NCBI GenBank assembly: GCA_029207755.1
Contig: JARCOQ010000234.1
Span: forward strand, 61,837-125,836
Direction of reading: 5' to 3'
Origin: Chamaea fasciata
Lineage: Eukaryota > Chordata > Aves > Passeriformes > Sylviidae
Length of the DNA: 64,000 bases
Position numbers and translations under genes: made by a program. The notes beneath the pieces are model-generated. The model did no database searches. It was not told the DNA's origin and saw only the letters and a program-made list of their open reading frames with translations. Below, one piece after another: positions 1-12,231 of this stretch. Every line of letters starts with the position of its first letter. Positions within the stretch are counted from its first letter, which is position 1.

Positions 1-1788
1 CAGGGACACATAGGGGACAGCCAGGGTACCCCCAGGGGCACCTAGGGGACAGCCTGGGCACCCTAGGGACAGCCGGGGCACCCCTAGGGCACCCCAGGGA
101 CATCCAGGGCACCCCCAGGGACAAGTAGGGGACAGCCAGGGCACACCAGGGACAGCCAGGGCACCCCCAGGGACACCTAGGGGACAGCCAGGGCACCCCA
201 GGGACACCCAGGGCACCCCCAGGGACAGCTAGGGGACAGCCTGGGCACCCTAGAGACACCTAGGGGAAAGCCAGGGCACCCCCAGGGACACCAAGCGGAT
301 AGCCAGGGCACATCCAGGGACACATAGGGGACAGCCAGGGCACCCCAGCGACACCTAGGGGACAGCCAGGGCACCCCGGGAAACCCAGGGCACCCCCAGG
401 GACACGTAGGGGACAGCCAGGGCACACCAGGGACAGCCAGGGCACCCCCAGGGACAGCTAGGGGACAGCCTGGGCACCCTAGGGACACCTAGGGGAAAGC
501 CAGGGCACCCCCAGGGACACCAAGGGGACAGCCAGGGCACCTCCAGGGACACCTAGGGGACAGGAAGGTCACCCCCAGGGACACCAAGGGGACAGCCACG
601 GCACTCCAGGGACACCTAGGGGACAGCCAGGGCACCCCAGGGACAGCCAGGGTACCCCCAGGGACCCCTTGGGGACAGCCTGGGCACCCCCAGGGACAGC
701 CAGGGCACCCCCAGGGACACCTAGGGGACAGCCAGGGCACCCCAGGGACGCCTTGGGGACAGCAAGGCACCCCAAGGACACCTAGGGGACAGCCAGGGCA
801 CCCCTGGGACACCCAGGGCACCCCAGGGATACCTAGGGGACAGCCAGGGACCCCCAGGGACAGCCAGGGCACCCCAGGGACACCTAGGGGACAGCCAGGG
901 ACCCCCAGAGACAGCCAGGGCACCCCCAGGGACACCTAGGTGACAGCCAGGGCACTCCCAGGGACACCTAGGGGACAGGCAGGGCACCCTAGGGTCAGCC
1001 AGGGCTTTCCCAGGGACAGCTAGGGGACAGCCAGGGAACCCCAAGGGACACCTAGGGGACAGTCAGGGCACTCCAGGGACACCTAGGGGACAGCCAGAGC
1101 ACCCCAAGGACAGCCAGGGCACCCCCAGGGACACCTCGGGGACAGGCAGGGCACCCCCAGGGACACCTAGGGGACAGGCAGGGCACCCCCAGGGACACCT
1201 AGGGGACAGCAAGGCACCCCAGGGACACCCTGGGCAGCCCCAAGGACACATAAGGGACAGCCAGGGTACCCCAGGGACACCAAGGGGACAGCCAGGGCAC
1301 CCCCAGGGACACCAAGGGGACAGCCAGGGCACCTCCAGGGACACCTAGGGGACAGGCAGGTCACCCCCAGGGACACCAAGGGGACAGCCACGGCACCCCA
1401 GGGACAGCCAGGGTACCCCCAGGGACCCCTAGGGGACAGCCTGGGCACCCCCAGGGACACCTATGGGACAGCCAGGGCACCCCCAGGGACACTTAGGGGA
1501 CAGCCAGGGCCCTCCCAGGGAGACCAGGGTACACCCAGGGCCCCCCCAGGGATAGACAAGGCACCCCTAGGGACACCTATGGGACAGCCAGGCACCCCCC
1601 AGGGACAGCCAGGGCACCCCCAGGGACACCTAGGGGACAGCCAGGGCACCCCAGGGACGCCTTGGGGACAGCCAGGGACCCCCAGGGACAGCCAGGGCAC
1701 CCCCAGGGACTCCAGGGCATCCCCAGGGACACCTAGGGGACAGGCAGGGCACCCCCAGGTACAGCCAGGGGACAGCCAGGGCCCCCCC
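1..1788. repeat. Minisatellite array, block 1
   Basis: Tandem array of a 31/32-bp unit made of two related halves, GGGACACCTAGGGG followed by ACAGCCAGGGCACCCC (four or five C). Single-base variants (CACATAGG, CACCAAGG, CAGCTAGG, CTCCAGG) and half-unit insertions make each unit distinguishable. The left end runs off the window. Long minus-strand frames rich in Pro, Gly, Trp and Cys exist only because the unit is stop-poor. No gene seen. Confidence 0.97.
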
Positions 1789-2415
1789 AGAGGTTGAAGG
1801 GGCCCCCCCGCTCCAAACCCAGCACGGATGCCTGCGTTGCGGCCCCCCAAAAACCCATGGCCGCACCCCGAGCTGATATCGACCCCCCCACAGCATCATT
1901 GATCCCCACCCGAGTGTCACTGACCCCCCCAATGTCATTGATGCCCCCCCAATATTCCATTGATCTTTCCTCAGCGTCGCTGACCCCCCCCAAAATTCCA
2001 TTGATCCCCTCCACTTGATCCCGCCCTTTTTCTCCCCTCACGTTTCCCGCCCTTTTTCTCCCCTCACGTTTCCCGCACTTTTTCGTGGGGAACGACCCCT
2101 GAGGGGTCCTGTGGAAGGATTCTGGAGGTCCGAGGGGTGAATTTGGGGTTTGAAGGGAGGTTTTGGGGGGTCCCAGGGATGGATTTGGGGGTTTTTGGGG
2201 GTCCAAGGGATGGATTTGGGGGTCCCGGGGTGGATCTGGGGTCCTGGGGAGGTTTTGGGGGGTCCCAGGGGTGGATTTGGGGTTCATGGGGAGGGGTTTG
2301 GGGGTTTTTTGGGGCCTCAGGGGTGAATTTGGGGTCCGGGGAGAGGTTTTGGGGGTTTTTTGGGGTCCCAGGGGTGAATTTGGGGTCTGGGGAGGGGTTT
2401 TTGGGGGTCCCTCAC

Positions 2416-2516
2416 CTGCAGGGTGTCGCGGGGGTGGCAGGGGGAGGGGGCAGCGAAGGGGGCCCAGCGCCCACCCCCCCTTGGGCTTCAGGAGGGCGTC
2501 GATGAGACCGAAACAG
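2416..2516 (-). CDS. Candidate internal exon in cassette copy 1 (unrecognised protein)
   Basis: A 101-nt minus-strand block lies between a C-rich tract ending in CCGAG (acceptor side) and CTGCAG|GTGAGG (a strong donor). Read in phase 2 it gives CFGLIDALLKPKGG followed by a Pro-rich stretch. The same block is at 9581-9681 in copy 2 and 48705-48805 in the diverged copy 8, always 101 nt. Copy 8 keeps the frame and reads CFDLLDALLKPKGG, a conservative change. Copies 4 and 6 have lost one C and are frameshifted after KPKGG. I do not recognise the family. It may be a real exon of a fragmented gene or a chance open frame. Confidence 0.3.
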
Positions 2517-2797
2517 CTCGGGGGGGCGGGGGGGTCAAAAACGGGGGGGGGTCACGGGCTGGAACCCCCCAGTGCCCCCCAAACCACCCCCAGGGCCCCC
2601 CCGACCTCCAGGAGCCCGCAAAACCCTCCTCAGGTTCCTTTGATGCCTCAAATGGGCCGCCCAAACCTCCCGAAGATCCCCGAAAAACACCCACAGCAGC
2701 CCCTTGAGACTCCCCGCAGACCCCCCAAACCCCTCCAGGACAACTCGGGACCCCCAGGACCCCCCAAAATCCGCCCCCCCCTCCCCCTGAGGCCTCA

Positions 2798-2865
2798 TTT
2801 GACCCGCTCCACGTTGCGGACAGGCACCAGCTCATCAAGCCACAAGCACCAGCACCTGCGGGACT
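2798..2865 (-). other. Conserved exon-like block in cassette copy 1
   Basis: On the minus strand a pyrimidine-rich tract ends in CAGTCCCGCAG, a good acceptor. It is followed by a block that in one frame reads WLDELVPVRNVERVK and then stop; most other copies have WLDQ. The block is unchanged in diverged copy 8, although flanking repeats there have several substitutions. Another frame is also open, so coding sense is undecided. A GTCAAATGAG at its end could be a weak donor. The protein is not recognised. Confidence 0.25.
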
Positions 2866-3094
2866 GGGATGGACTGGGAGCACTGGGAGGGTGATCAGAG
2901 AGAACTGGGATGGACGGGGAGTGGACTGGGACGAACTGGCAGGCGTGTGGGGGTCCATGGTGGGCACACGGTGCCTTACTGGTCTGTACTGGGATGGGTC
3001 TAATGGCCCCAGGGGAGGGGGTGTGGCCACACTGGTCCAGACTGGGAGGGGTGTCACCATGGCGCCGGAGGCGGAGTCGAGGATACGAGCGAGG

Positions 3095-6000
3095 CAGGGA
3101 CACCTAGGGGACAGCCAGGGCACCCCCAGGGACACCTAATGGACAGCCAGGGCACCCCAGGGACAGCCAGGGCACCCCAGGGACACCTAAAGGACAGCCA
3201 GGGCACCCCAGGGACACCTAGGGGACAGCCAGGGCACCCACAGGGACACCTAGGGGACAGCCAGAGCACCCCAAGGACAGCCAGGGCACCCCCAGGGACA
3301 CCTCGGGGACAGGCAGGGCACCCCCAGGGACACCTAGGGGACAGCAAGGCACCACAGGGACACCCTGGGCACCCCCAGGGACACATAAGGGACAGCCAGG
3401 GCACCTCCAGGGACACCTAGGGGACAGGCAGGTCACCCCCAGGGACAGCCAGGGTACCCCCAGGGACCCCTAGGGGACAGCCTGGGCACCCCCAGGGACA
3501 GCCCGGGCACCCCTAGAGCACCTCAGGGACACCCAGGGCACCCCCAGGGACACGTAGGGGACAGCCAGGGCACCCACAGGGACACTCAGGGCACCCCAGG
3601 GACACCTAGGGGACATCAAGGGCACCCCAGAGGCAGCCACGGCACCCCACAGATAGCCAGGGAACCCCCAGGGACACCTAAGGAACAGCCAGGGCAGCCC
3701 TGGGACACCTATAAGAAAGCCTGGGCACCCCAGGGACCGCCAGGGAACCCCAGGGACACCTAGGGGACAGCCAGGGCACCCCCAGGGACACCTAGGGGAC
3801 AGCTAGGGCACCCCAGGGACAGCCAGGGCCCCCTCAGGGATAGCCAGGGCATCGCCGGGGACACCTAGGGGACAGCCAGGGCACCCCAGGGACACCAAGG
3901 GGACAGCCAGGGCACCTCCAGGGACACCAAGGGGACAGCCACGGCACCCCAGGGACACCTAGGGGACAGCCACGGCACCCCAGGGACACCTAGGGGACAG
4001 CCTGGGCACCCCCAGGGACAGCCGGGGCACCCCTAGAGCACCTCAGGGACACCCAGGGCACCCCCAGGGACACGTAGGGGACAGCTAGGGCACACCAGGG
4101 ACAGCCCGGGCACCCCAGGGACACCTAGGGGACAGCCAGGGCACCCCAGGGACAGCCAGGGTACCCCCAGGGACCCCTAGGGGACAGCCTGGGCACCCCC
4201 AGGGACAGCCGGGGCACCCCTAGAGCACCTCAGGGACACCCAGGGCACCCCCAGGGACACGTAGGGGACAGCTAGGGCACACCAGGGACAGCCCGGGCAC
4301 CCCAGGGACACCTAGGGGACAGCCAGGGCACCCCAGGGACACCCAGGGCACCCCCAGGGACACCTAGGGGACAGCCAGGGCATCCCCAGGGACACCAAAG
4401 CACCCCCAGGGACACTTAGGGGACAGCCAGGGCCCTCCCAGGGACACCAGGGTACACCCAGGGCCCCCCCAAGGACAGACAAGGCACCCCTAGGGACACC
4501 TATGGGACACCCAGGGCACCCCAGGGACACCCAGGGCACCCCCAGGGACACCTAGGGGACAGCCAGGACACTCGCAGGGACACCTAGGGGACAGGCAGGG
4601 CACCCTTGGGACAGCCAGGGCTCCCCCAGGGACAACTAGGGGACAGCCAGGGACCCCCAGGGACACCTAGGTGACAGCCAGGGCACTCCCAGGGACACCT
4701 AGGGGACAGGCAGGGCACCCTAGGGTCAGCCAGGGCTCCCCCAGGGACAACTAGGGGACAGCCAGGGAACCTCCAGGGACACCTAGGGGACAGTCAGGGC
4801 ACTCCAGGGACACCTAGGGGACAGCCAGAGCACCCCAAGGACAGCCAGGGCACCCCCAGGGACACCTCGGGGACAGGCAGGGCACCCCCAGGGACACCTA
4901 GGGGACAGCAAGGCACCCCGGGGACACCCTGGGCACCCCCAGGGACACATAAGGGACAGCCAGGGCACCCCAAGGAGAGCCAGGGCACCCCCAGGGACAT
5001 CTAAGGGACAGCCAGGGTACCCCAGGGACACCAAGGGGACAGCCAGGGCACCCCCAGGGACACCTAGGGGACAGCTAGGGCACCCCAGGGACAGCCAGGG
5101 CCCCCCCAGGGATAGCCTGGGCATCCCCGGGGACACCTAGGGGACAGCCAGGGCACCCACAGGGACACTCAGGGCACCCCAGGGACACCTAGGGGACATC
5201 AAGGGCACCCCAGAGGCAGCCACGGCACCCCACAGATAGCCAGGGAACCCCCAGGGACACCTAAGGGACAGCCAGGGCACCCCCAGGGACACCTAAGGAA
5301 CAGCCAGGGCACCCCAGGGACAGCCAGGGAACCCCAGGGACACCTAGGGGACAGCCAGGGCCCCCCAGGGACACCTAGAAGACAGCCAGGGCCCCCTCAG
5401 GGACAGCCAGGGCCCCCCAAGTGACAGCAAGGGCACCTCCAGGGACACCAAAGGGACAGCCAGGGCACCCCAGGGACAACTACGGGAAAGCCAGGGCACC
5501 CCTACGGACACCTAAAGGAAAGCCTGGGTACTCCAGGGACAGCCAGGGCACCCCAGGGACACCCAGGGCACTGCCGGGGACAGCTAGGGGACAGCCAGGG
5601 CACCCACAGGGACACCCAGGGCACCCCCAGGGACACCTAGCGGACAGCCAGGACACCCCATGGAACACCTAGGGGACAGGCAGGGCACCCCCAGGGACAC
5701 CTAGGGGACAGCAAGGCACCCCAGGGCACCCCCAGGGACACCAAGGGGACAGCCAGGGCACCTCGAGGGACACCTATGGGACAGCCAGGGCACCCCCAGG
5801 GACACCAAGGGGACAGCCAGGGCACCTCCAGGGACACCTAGGGGACAGGCAGGTCACCCCCAGGGACAGCCAGGGGACAGCCAGGGCACCCCCAGGGACA
5901 CCAAGGGGACAGGCAGGTCACCTCCAGGGACACCTAGGGGACAGGCAGGTCACCCCCAGGGACACCTAGGGGACAGCCAGGGCACCCCAGGGACAGCCAG

Positions 6001-8953
6001 GGTACCCCCAGGGACCCCTAGGGGACAGGCAGGGCACCCCCAGGGACAGCCGGGGCACCCCTAGAGCACCTCAGGGACACCCAGGGCACCCCCAGGGACA
6101 CGTAGGGGACAGCTAGGGCACACCAGGGACACCCAGGGCACCCCCAGGGACACCTAGGGGAAAGCCAGGGCATCCCCAGGGACACCAGAGCACCCCCAGG
6201 GACACTTAGGGGACAGCCAGGGCCCTCCCAGGGACACCAGGGTACACCCAGGGCCCCCCCAGGGACAGACAAGGCACCCCTAGGGACACCTATGGGACAG
6301 CCAGGGACCCCCAGGGACAGCCAGGGCACCCCCAGGGACACCTAAAGGACAGCCAGGGCACCCCACGGACACCTAGGGGACAGCCGGGGCACCCACAGGG
6401 ACACCTAATGGACAGCCAGGGCACCCCAGGGACACCTAGGGGACAGCCAGGGCACCCCCAGGGACACCTAAAGGACAGCCAGGGCAGCCCTGAGACACCT
6501 AGGGGACAGCCAGGGCACCCACAGGGACACCTAGGGGACAGCCAGAGCACCCCAAGGACAGCCAGGGCACCCCCAGGGACACCTCGGGGACAGGCAGGGC
6601 ACCCCCAGGGAGACCTAGGGGACAGCAAGGCACCCCAGGGACACCCTGGGCACCCCCAGTGACACATAAGGGACAGCCAGGGCACCCCAAGGAGAGCCAG
6701 GGCACCCCCAGGGACATCTAAGGGACAGCCAGGGTACCCCAGGGACACCAAGGGGACAGCCAGGGCAATTCCAGGGACACCAAGGGGACAGCTAGGGCAC
6801 CCCAGGGACAGCCAGGGCCCCCCCAGGGATAGCCAGGGCATCCCCGGGGAAACCTAGGGGACAGCCAGGGCACCCCAGGGACACCCAGGGCACCCCCAGG
6901 GACACCAAGGGGACAGCCAGGGCAATTCCAGGGACACCAAGGGGACAGCTAGGGCACCCCCAGGGACCCCTAGGGGACAGCCTGGGCACCCCCAGGGACA
7001 GCCGGGGCACCCCTAGAGCACCTCAGGGACACCCAGGGCACCCCCAGGGACACGTAGGGGACAGCCAGGGCACCCACAGGGACACTCAGGGCACCCCAGG
7101 GACACCTAGGGGACATCAAGGGCACCCCAGAGGCAGCCACGGCACCCCACAGATAGCCAGGGAACGCCCAGGGACACCTAAGGAACAGCCAGGGCACCCC
7201 CAGGGACACCTATGGGACAGCCAGGGCAGCCCTGGGACACCTAGGGGACAGCCAGGGCACCCCCAGGGACACCTATAGGAAAGCCTGGGCACCCCAGGGA
7301 CAGCCAGGGAACCCCAGGGACACCTAGGGGACAGCCAGGGCCCCCCAGGGACACCTAGAAGACAGCCAGGGCACCACAGGAACAGCCAGGGCACCCCCGG
7401 GGATACCCAGGGGACCCCAGGGACACCTAGGGGACAGCCAGGGCACTCCCAGGGACACCTAGGGGACAGGCAGGGCACCCTTGGGACAGCCAGGGCTCCC
7501 CCAGGGACAACTAGGGGACAGCCAGAGACCCCCAGGGACACCAAGGTGACAGCCAGGGCACTCCCAGGGACACCTAGGGGACAGGCAGGGCACCCTAGGG
7601 TCAGCCGGGCCTCCCCCAGGGACAACTAGGGGACAGCCAGGGAACCCCCAGGGACACCTAGGGTACAGTCAGGGCACTCCAGGGACACCTAGGGGACGGC
7701 CAGAGCACCCCAAGGACAGCCAGGGCACCCCCAGGGACACCTCGGGGACAGGCAGGGCACCCCCAGGGACACCTAGGGGACAGGCAGGGCACCCCCAGGG
7801 ACACCTAGGGGACAGCAAGGCACCCCAGGGACACCCTGGGCACCCCCAGGGACACATAAGGGACAGCCAGGGCACCCCAAGGAGAGCCAGGGCACCCCCA
7901 GAGACATCTAAGGGACAGCCAGGGTACCCCAGGGACACCAAGGGGACAGCCAGGGCACCCCCAGGGACACCTAGGGGACAGCTAGGGCACCCCAGGGACA
8001 GCCAGGGCCCCCCCAGGGATAGCCAGGGCATCCCCGGGGACACCTAGGGGACAGCCAGGGCACCCCAGGGACACCAAGGGGACAGCCAGGGCACCTCCAG
8101 GGACACCAAGGGGACAGCCAGGGCACCTCCAGGGACACCTATGGGACAGCCAGGGCACCCCCAGGGACACCTAGGGGACAGCCAGGGCACCTCCAGGGAC
8201 ACCTAGGGGACAGGCAGGTCACCCCCAGGGACACCAAGGGGACAGCCACGGCACCCCAGGGACACCTAGGGGACAGCCAGGGCACCCCAGGGACAGCCAG
8301 GGTATCCCCAGGGACCCCTAGGGGACAGCCAGGGCACCCCAGGGACAGCCTGGGCACCCCCAGGGACAGCCGGTGCACCCCTAGAGCACCTCAGGGACAC
8401 CCAGGGCACCCACAGGGACACCTTGGGGACAGCTAGGGCACACCAGGGACAGCCAGGGCACCCCCAGGGACACCTACGGGACAGCCAGGGCACCCCAGGG
8501 ACACCCAGGGCACCCCCAGGGACAGCTAGGGGACAGCCAGGGCATCCCCAGGGACACCAGAGCACCCCCAGGGACACTTAGGGGACAGCCAGGGCCCTCC
8601 CAGGGACACCAGGGTACACCCAGGGCTCCCCCAGGGACAGACAAGGCACCCCTAGGGACACCTATGGGACAGCCAGGGACCCCCAGGGACAGCCAGGGCA
8701 CCCCCAGGGACACCTAGGGGACAGCCAGGGCACCCCAGGGACGCCTTGGGGACAGCAAGGCACCCCAAGGACACCTAGGGGACAGCCAGGGCACCCCAGG
8801 GAAAGCCAGGGCACCCCAGGGACACCTAGGGGACAGCCAGTGACCCCCAGGGACAGCCAGGGCACCCCCAGGGACTCCAGGGCATCCCCAGGGACACCTA
8901 GGGGACAGGCAGGGCACCCCCAGGTACAGCCAGGGGACAGCCAGGGCCCCCCC
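3095..8953. repeat. Minisatellite array, block 2
   Basis: 5.9 kb of the 31/32-bp unit, the longest uninterrupted stretch in the left array. It has more degenerate units than later blocks, for example CCACAGATAGCC, CTAAGGAACAGCC and CCTACGGACACC. Longer sub-blocks recur within it, for instance the CACAGATAGCCAGGGAACC segment near 3650, 5230 and 7150. It contains no gene. Confidence 0.97.
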
Positions 8954-10258
8954 AGAGGTTGAAGGGGCCCCCCCGCTCCAAACCCAGCACGGATGCCTGC
9001 GTTGCGGCCCCCCAAAAACCCATGGCCGCACCCCGAGCTGATATCGACCCCCCCACAGCATCATTGATCCCCACCCGAGTGTCACTGACCCCCCCAATGT
9101 CATTGATGCCCCCCCAATATTCCATTGATCTTTCCTCAGCGTCGCTGACCCCCCCCAAAATTCCATTGATCCCCTCCACTTGATCCCGCCCTTTTTCTCC
9201 CCTCACGTTTCCCGCCCTTTTTCTCCCCTCACGTTTCCCGCACTTTTTCGTGGGGAACGACCCCTGAGGGGTCCTGTGGAAGGATTCTGGAGGTCCGAGG
9301 GGTGAATTTGGGGTTTGAAGGGAGGTTTTGGGGGGTCCCAGGGATGGATTTGGGGGTTTTTGGGGGTCCAAGGGATGGATTTGGGGGTCCCGGGGTGGAT
9401 CTGGGGTCCTGGGGAGGTTTTGGGGGGTCCCAGGGGTGGATTTGGGGTTCATGGGGAGGGGTTTGGGGGTTTTTTGGGGCCTCAGGGGTGAATTTGGGGT
9501 CCGGGGAGAGGTTTTGGGGGTTTTTTGGGGTCCCAGGGGTGAATTTGGGGTCTGGGGAGGGGTTTTTGGGGGTCCCTCACCTGCAGGGCGTCGCGGGGGT
9601 GGCAGGGGGAGGGGGCAGCGGGGGGGGCCCAGCGCCCACCCCCCCTTGGGCTTCAGGAGGGCGTCGATGAGACCGAAACAGCTCGGGGGGGGGGGGGGTC
9701 AAAAACGGGGGGGGGTAACGGGCTGGAACCCCCCAGTGCCCCCCAAACCACCCCCAGGGCCCCCCCGACCTCCAGGAGCCCGCAAAACCCTCCTCAGGTT
9801 CCTTTGATGCCTCAAATGGGCCGCCCAAACCTCCCGAAGATCCCCGAAAAACACCCACAGCAGCCCCTTGAGACTCCCCGCAGACCCCCCAAACCCCTCC
9901 AGGACAACTCGGGACCCCCAGGACCCCCCAAAATCCGCCCCCCCCTCCCCCTGAGGCCTCATTTGACCCGCTCCACGTTGCGGACAGGCACCAGCTGATC
10001 AAGCCACAAGCACCAGCACCTGCGGGACTGGGATGGACTGGGAGCACTGGGAGGGTGATCAGAGAGAACTGGGATGGACGGGGAGTGGACTGGGACGAAC
10101 TGGCAGGCGTGTGGGGGTCCATGGTGGGCACACGGTGCCTTACTGGTCTGTACTGGGATGGGTCTAATGGCCCCAGGGGAGGGGGTGTGGCCACACTGGT
10201 CCAGACTGGGAGGGGTGTCACCATGGCGCCGGAGGCGGAGTCGAGGATACGAGCGAGG
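8954..10258 (-). repeat. Cassette copy 2
   Basis: Near-identical to copy 1. The exon-like block is at 9581-9681 with frame intact. It keeps GTGGATCTGGGG, shared with copies 1, 7 and 8, where copies 3-6 have GTGGATTTGGGG. Poly-G lengths differ from other copies. The right edge joins the array at GAGCGAGGCAGGG, as in every copy. Confidence 0.9.
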
Positions 10259-12231
10259 CAGGGACACCTAGGGGACAGCCAGGGCACCCCCAGGGACACC
10301 AAGGGGACAGCCACGGCACCCCAGGGACAGCCAGGGTACCCCCAGGGACACCTAGGGGACAGCCTGGGCACCCCAGGGAAAGCCAGGGTACCCCCAGGGA
10401 CACCTAGGGGACAGCCTGGGCACCCCCAGGGACAGCCGGGGCACCCCTAGAGCACCTCAGGGACACCCAGGGCACCCCCAGGGACACGTAGGGGACAGCT
10501 AGGGCACACCAGGGACAGCCCGGGCACCCCCAGGGACACCTAGGGGACAGCCAGGGCACCCCAGGGACACCCAGGGCACCCCCAGGGACACCTAGGGGAC
10601 AGCCAGGGCATCCCCAGGGACACCAGAGCACCCCCAGGGACACTTAGGGGACAGCCAGGGCCCTCCCAGGGACACCAGGGTACACCCAGGGCCCCCCCAT
10701 GAACAGACAAGGCACCCCTAGGGACACCTATGGGACAGCCAGGGCACCCCAGGGACACCCAGGGCACCCCCAGGGACACCTAGGGGACAGCAGGGCACTC
10801 CCAGGGACACCTAGGGGACAGGCAGGGCACCCTTGGGACAGCCAGGGCTCCCCCAGGGACAACTAGGGGACAGCCAGGGACCCCCAGGGACACCTAGGTG
10901 ACAGCCAGGGCACTCCCAGGGACACCTAGGGGACAGGCAGGGGCACCCTAGGGTCAGCCAGGGCTCCCCCAGGGACAACTAGGGGACAGCCAGGGAACCC
11001 CCAGGACACCTAGGGGACAGTCAGGGCACTCCAGGGACACCTAGGGGACAGCCAGAGCACCCCAAGGACAGCCAGGGCACCCCAGGGACACCTCGGGGAC
11101 AGGCAGGGCACCCCCAGGGACACCTAGGGGACAGCAAGGCACCCCGGGGGACACCCTGGGCACCCCCAGGGACACATAAGGGACAGCCAGGGCACCCCAA
11201 GGAGAGCCAGGGCACCCCCAGGGACATCTAAGGGACAGCCAGGGTACCCCAGGGACACCAAGGGGACAGCCAGGGCACCCCCAGGGACACCTAGGGGACA
11301 GCTAGGGCACCCCAGGGACAGCCAGGGCCCCCCCAGGGATAGCCTGGCATCCCCGGGGACACCTAGGGGACAGCCAGGGCACCCCAGGGACACCCAGGGC
11401 ACCCCCAGGGACACCAAGGGGACAGCCAGGGCACCTCCAGGGACACCTATGGGACAGCCAGGGCACCCCCAGGGACACCAAGGGGACAGCCAGGGCACCT
11501 CCAGGGACACCTAGGGGACAGGCAGGGCACCCCCAGGGACAGCCAGGGTACCCCCAGGGACCCCTAGGGGACAGCCTGGGCACCCCCAGGGACAGCCGGG
11601 GCACCCCTAGAGCACCTCAGGGACACCCAGGGCACCCCCAGGGACACGTAGGGGACAGCTAGGGCACACCAGGGACAGCCAGGGCACCTCCAGGGACACC
11701 TAGGGGACAGCCAGGGCACCCCAGGGACAGCCAGGGTACCCCCAGGGACCCCTAGGGGACAGCCAGGGCACCCCAGGGACACCCAGGGCACCCCCAGGGA
11801 CAGCTAGGGGACAGCCAGGGCATCCCCAGGGACACCAGAGCACCCCCAGGGACACTTAGGGGACAGCCAGGGCCCTCCCAGGGACACCAGGGTACACCCA
11901 GGGCCCCCCCAGGGACAGACAAGGCACCCCTAGGGACACCTATGGGACAGCCAGGGACCCCCAGGGACAGCCAGGGCACCCCCAAGGACACCTAGGGGAC
12001 AGCCAGGGCACCCCAGGGACGCCTTGGGGACAGCAAGGCACCCCAAGGACACCTAGGGGACAGCCAGGGCACCCCAGGGAAAGCCAGGGCACCCCAGGGA
12101 CACCTAGGGGACAGCCAGGGACCCCCAGGGACAGCCAGGGCACCCCCAGGGACTCCAGGGCATCCCCAGGGACACCTAGGGGACAGGCAGGGCACCCCCA
12201 GGTACAGCCAGGGGACAGCCAGGGCCCCCCC
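10259..12231. repeat. Minisatellite array, block 3
   Basis: 31/32-bp minisatellite. From about 10972 it is the leading part of a ~2.6-kb higher-order unit (about 1.26 kb array plus one cassette) that recurs from about 15971, 18602, 23606 and 26655. Several one-base indels, such as CCCCGGGGGAC near 11149, distinguish it from the later units. Confidence 0.96.

Larger units (their letters stand above)
1789..3094 (-). repeat. Cassette copy 1 (~1.3 kb, gene-fragment-like)
   Basis: Non-minisatellite insert present seven times in the left array and once, diverged, at 48162. In + order it holds: a GC-rich start; a short tandem of ATTGATCCCC-like units; a CCCTTTTTCTCCCC / TCACGTTTCCCGC direct repeat; a G/T-rich tandem (about 2140-2405); a minus-strand exon-like block (2416-2516); poly-G tracts; a C-rich stretch; an ACTGGGATGG-like simple repeat; and the tail GAGGATACGAGCGAGG that joins the next array block. 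The simple repeats resemble avian microchromosomal introns. Copy 1 has private differences, such as CAGCTCATCAAG where the others have CAGCTGATCAAG. Strand is set by the candidate exons. Confidence 0.9.

Noticed and set aside
2405..2450. CTCF site AGGTGGCAG in the cassettes (copies 3-7)
   Set aside because: Only the right half of the core matches; copies 1, 2 and 8 have GGGGTGGCAG and the left half is poor.
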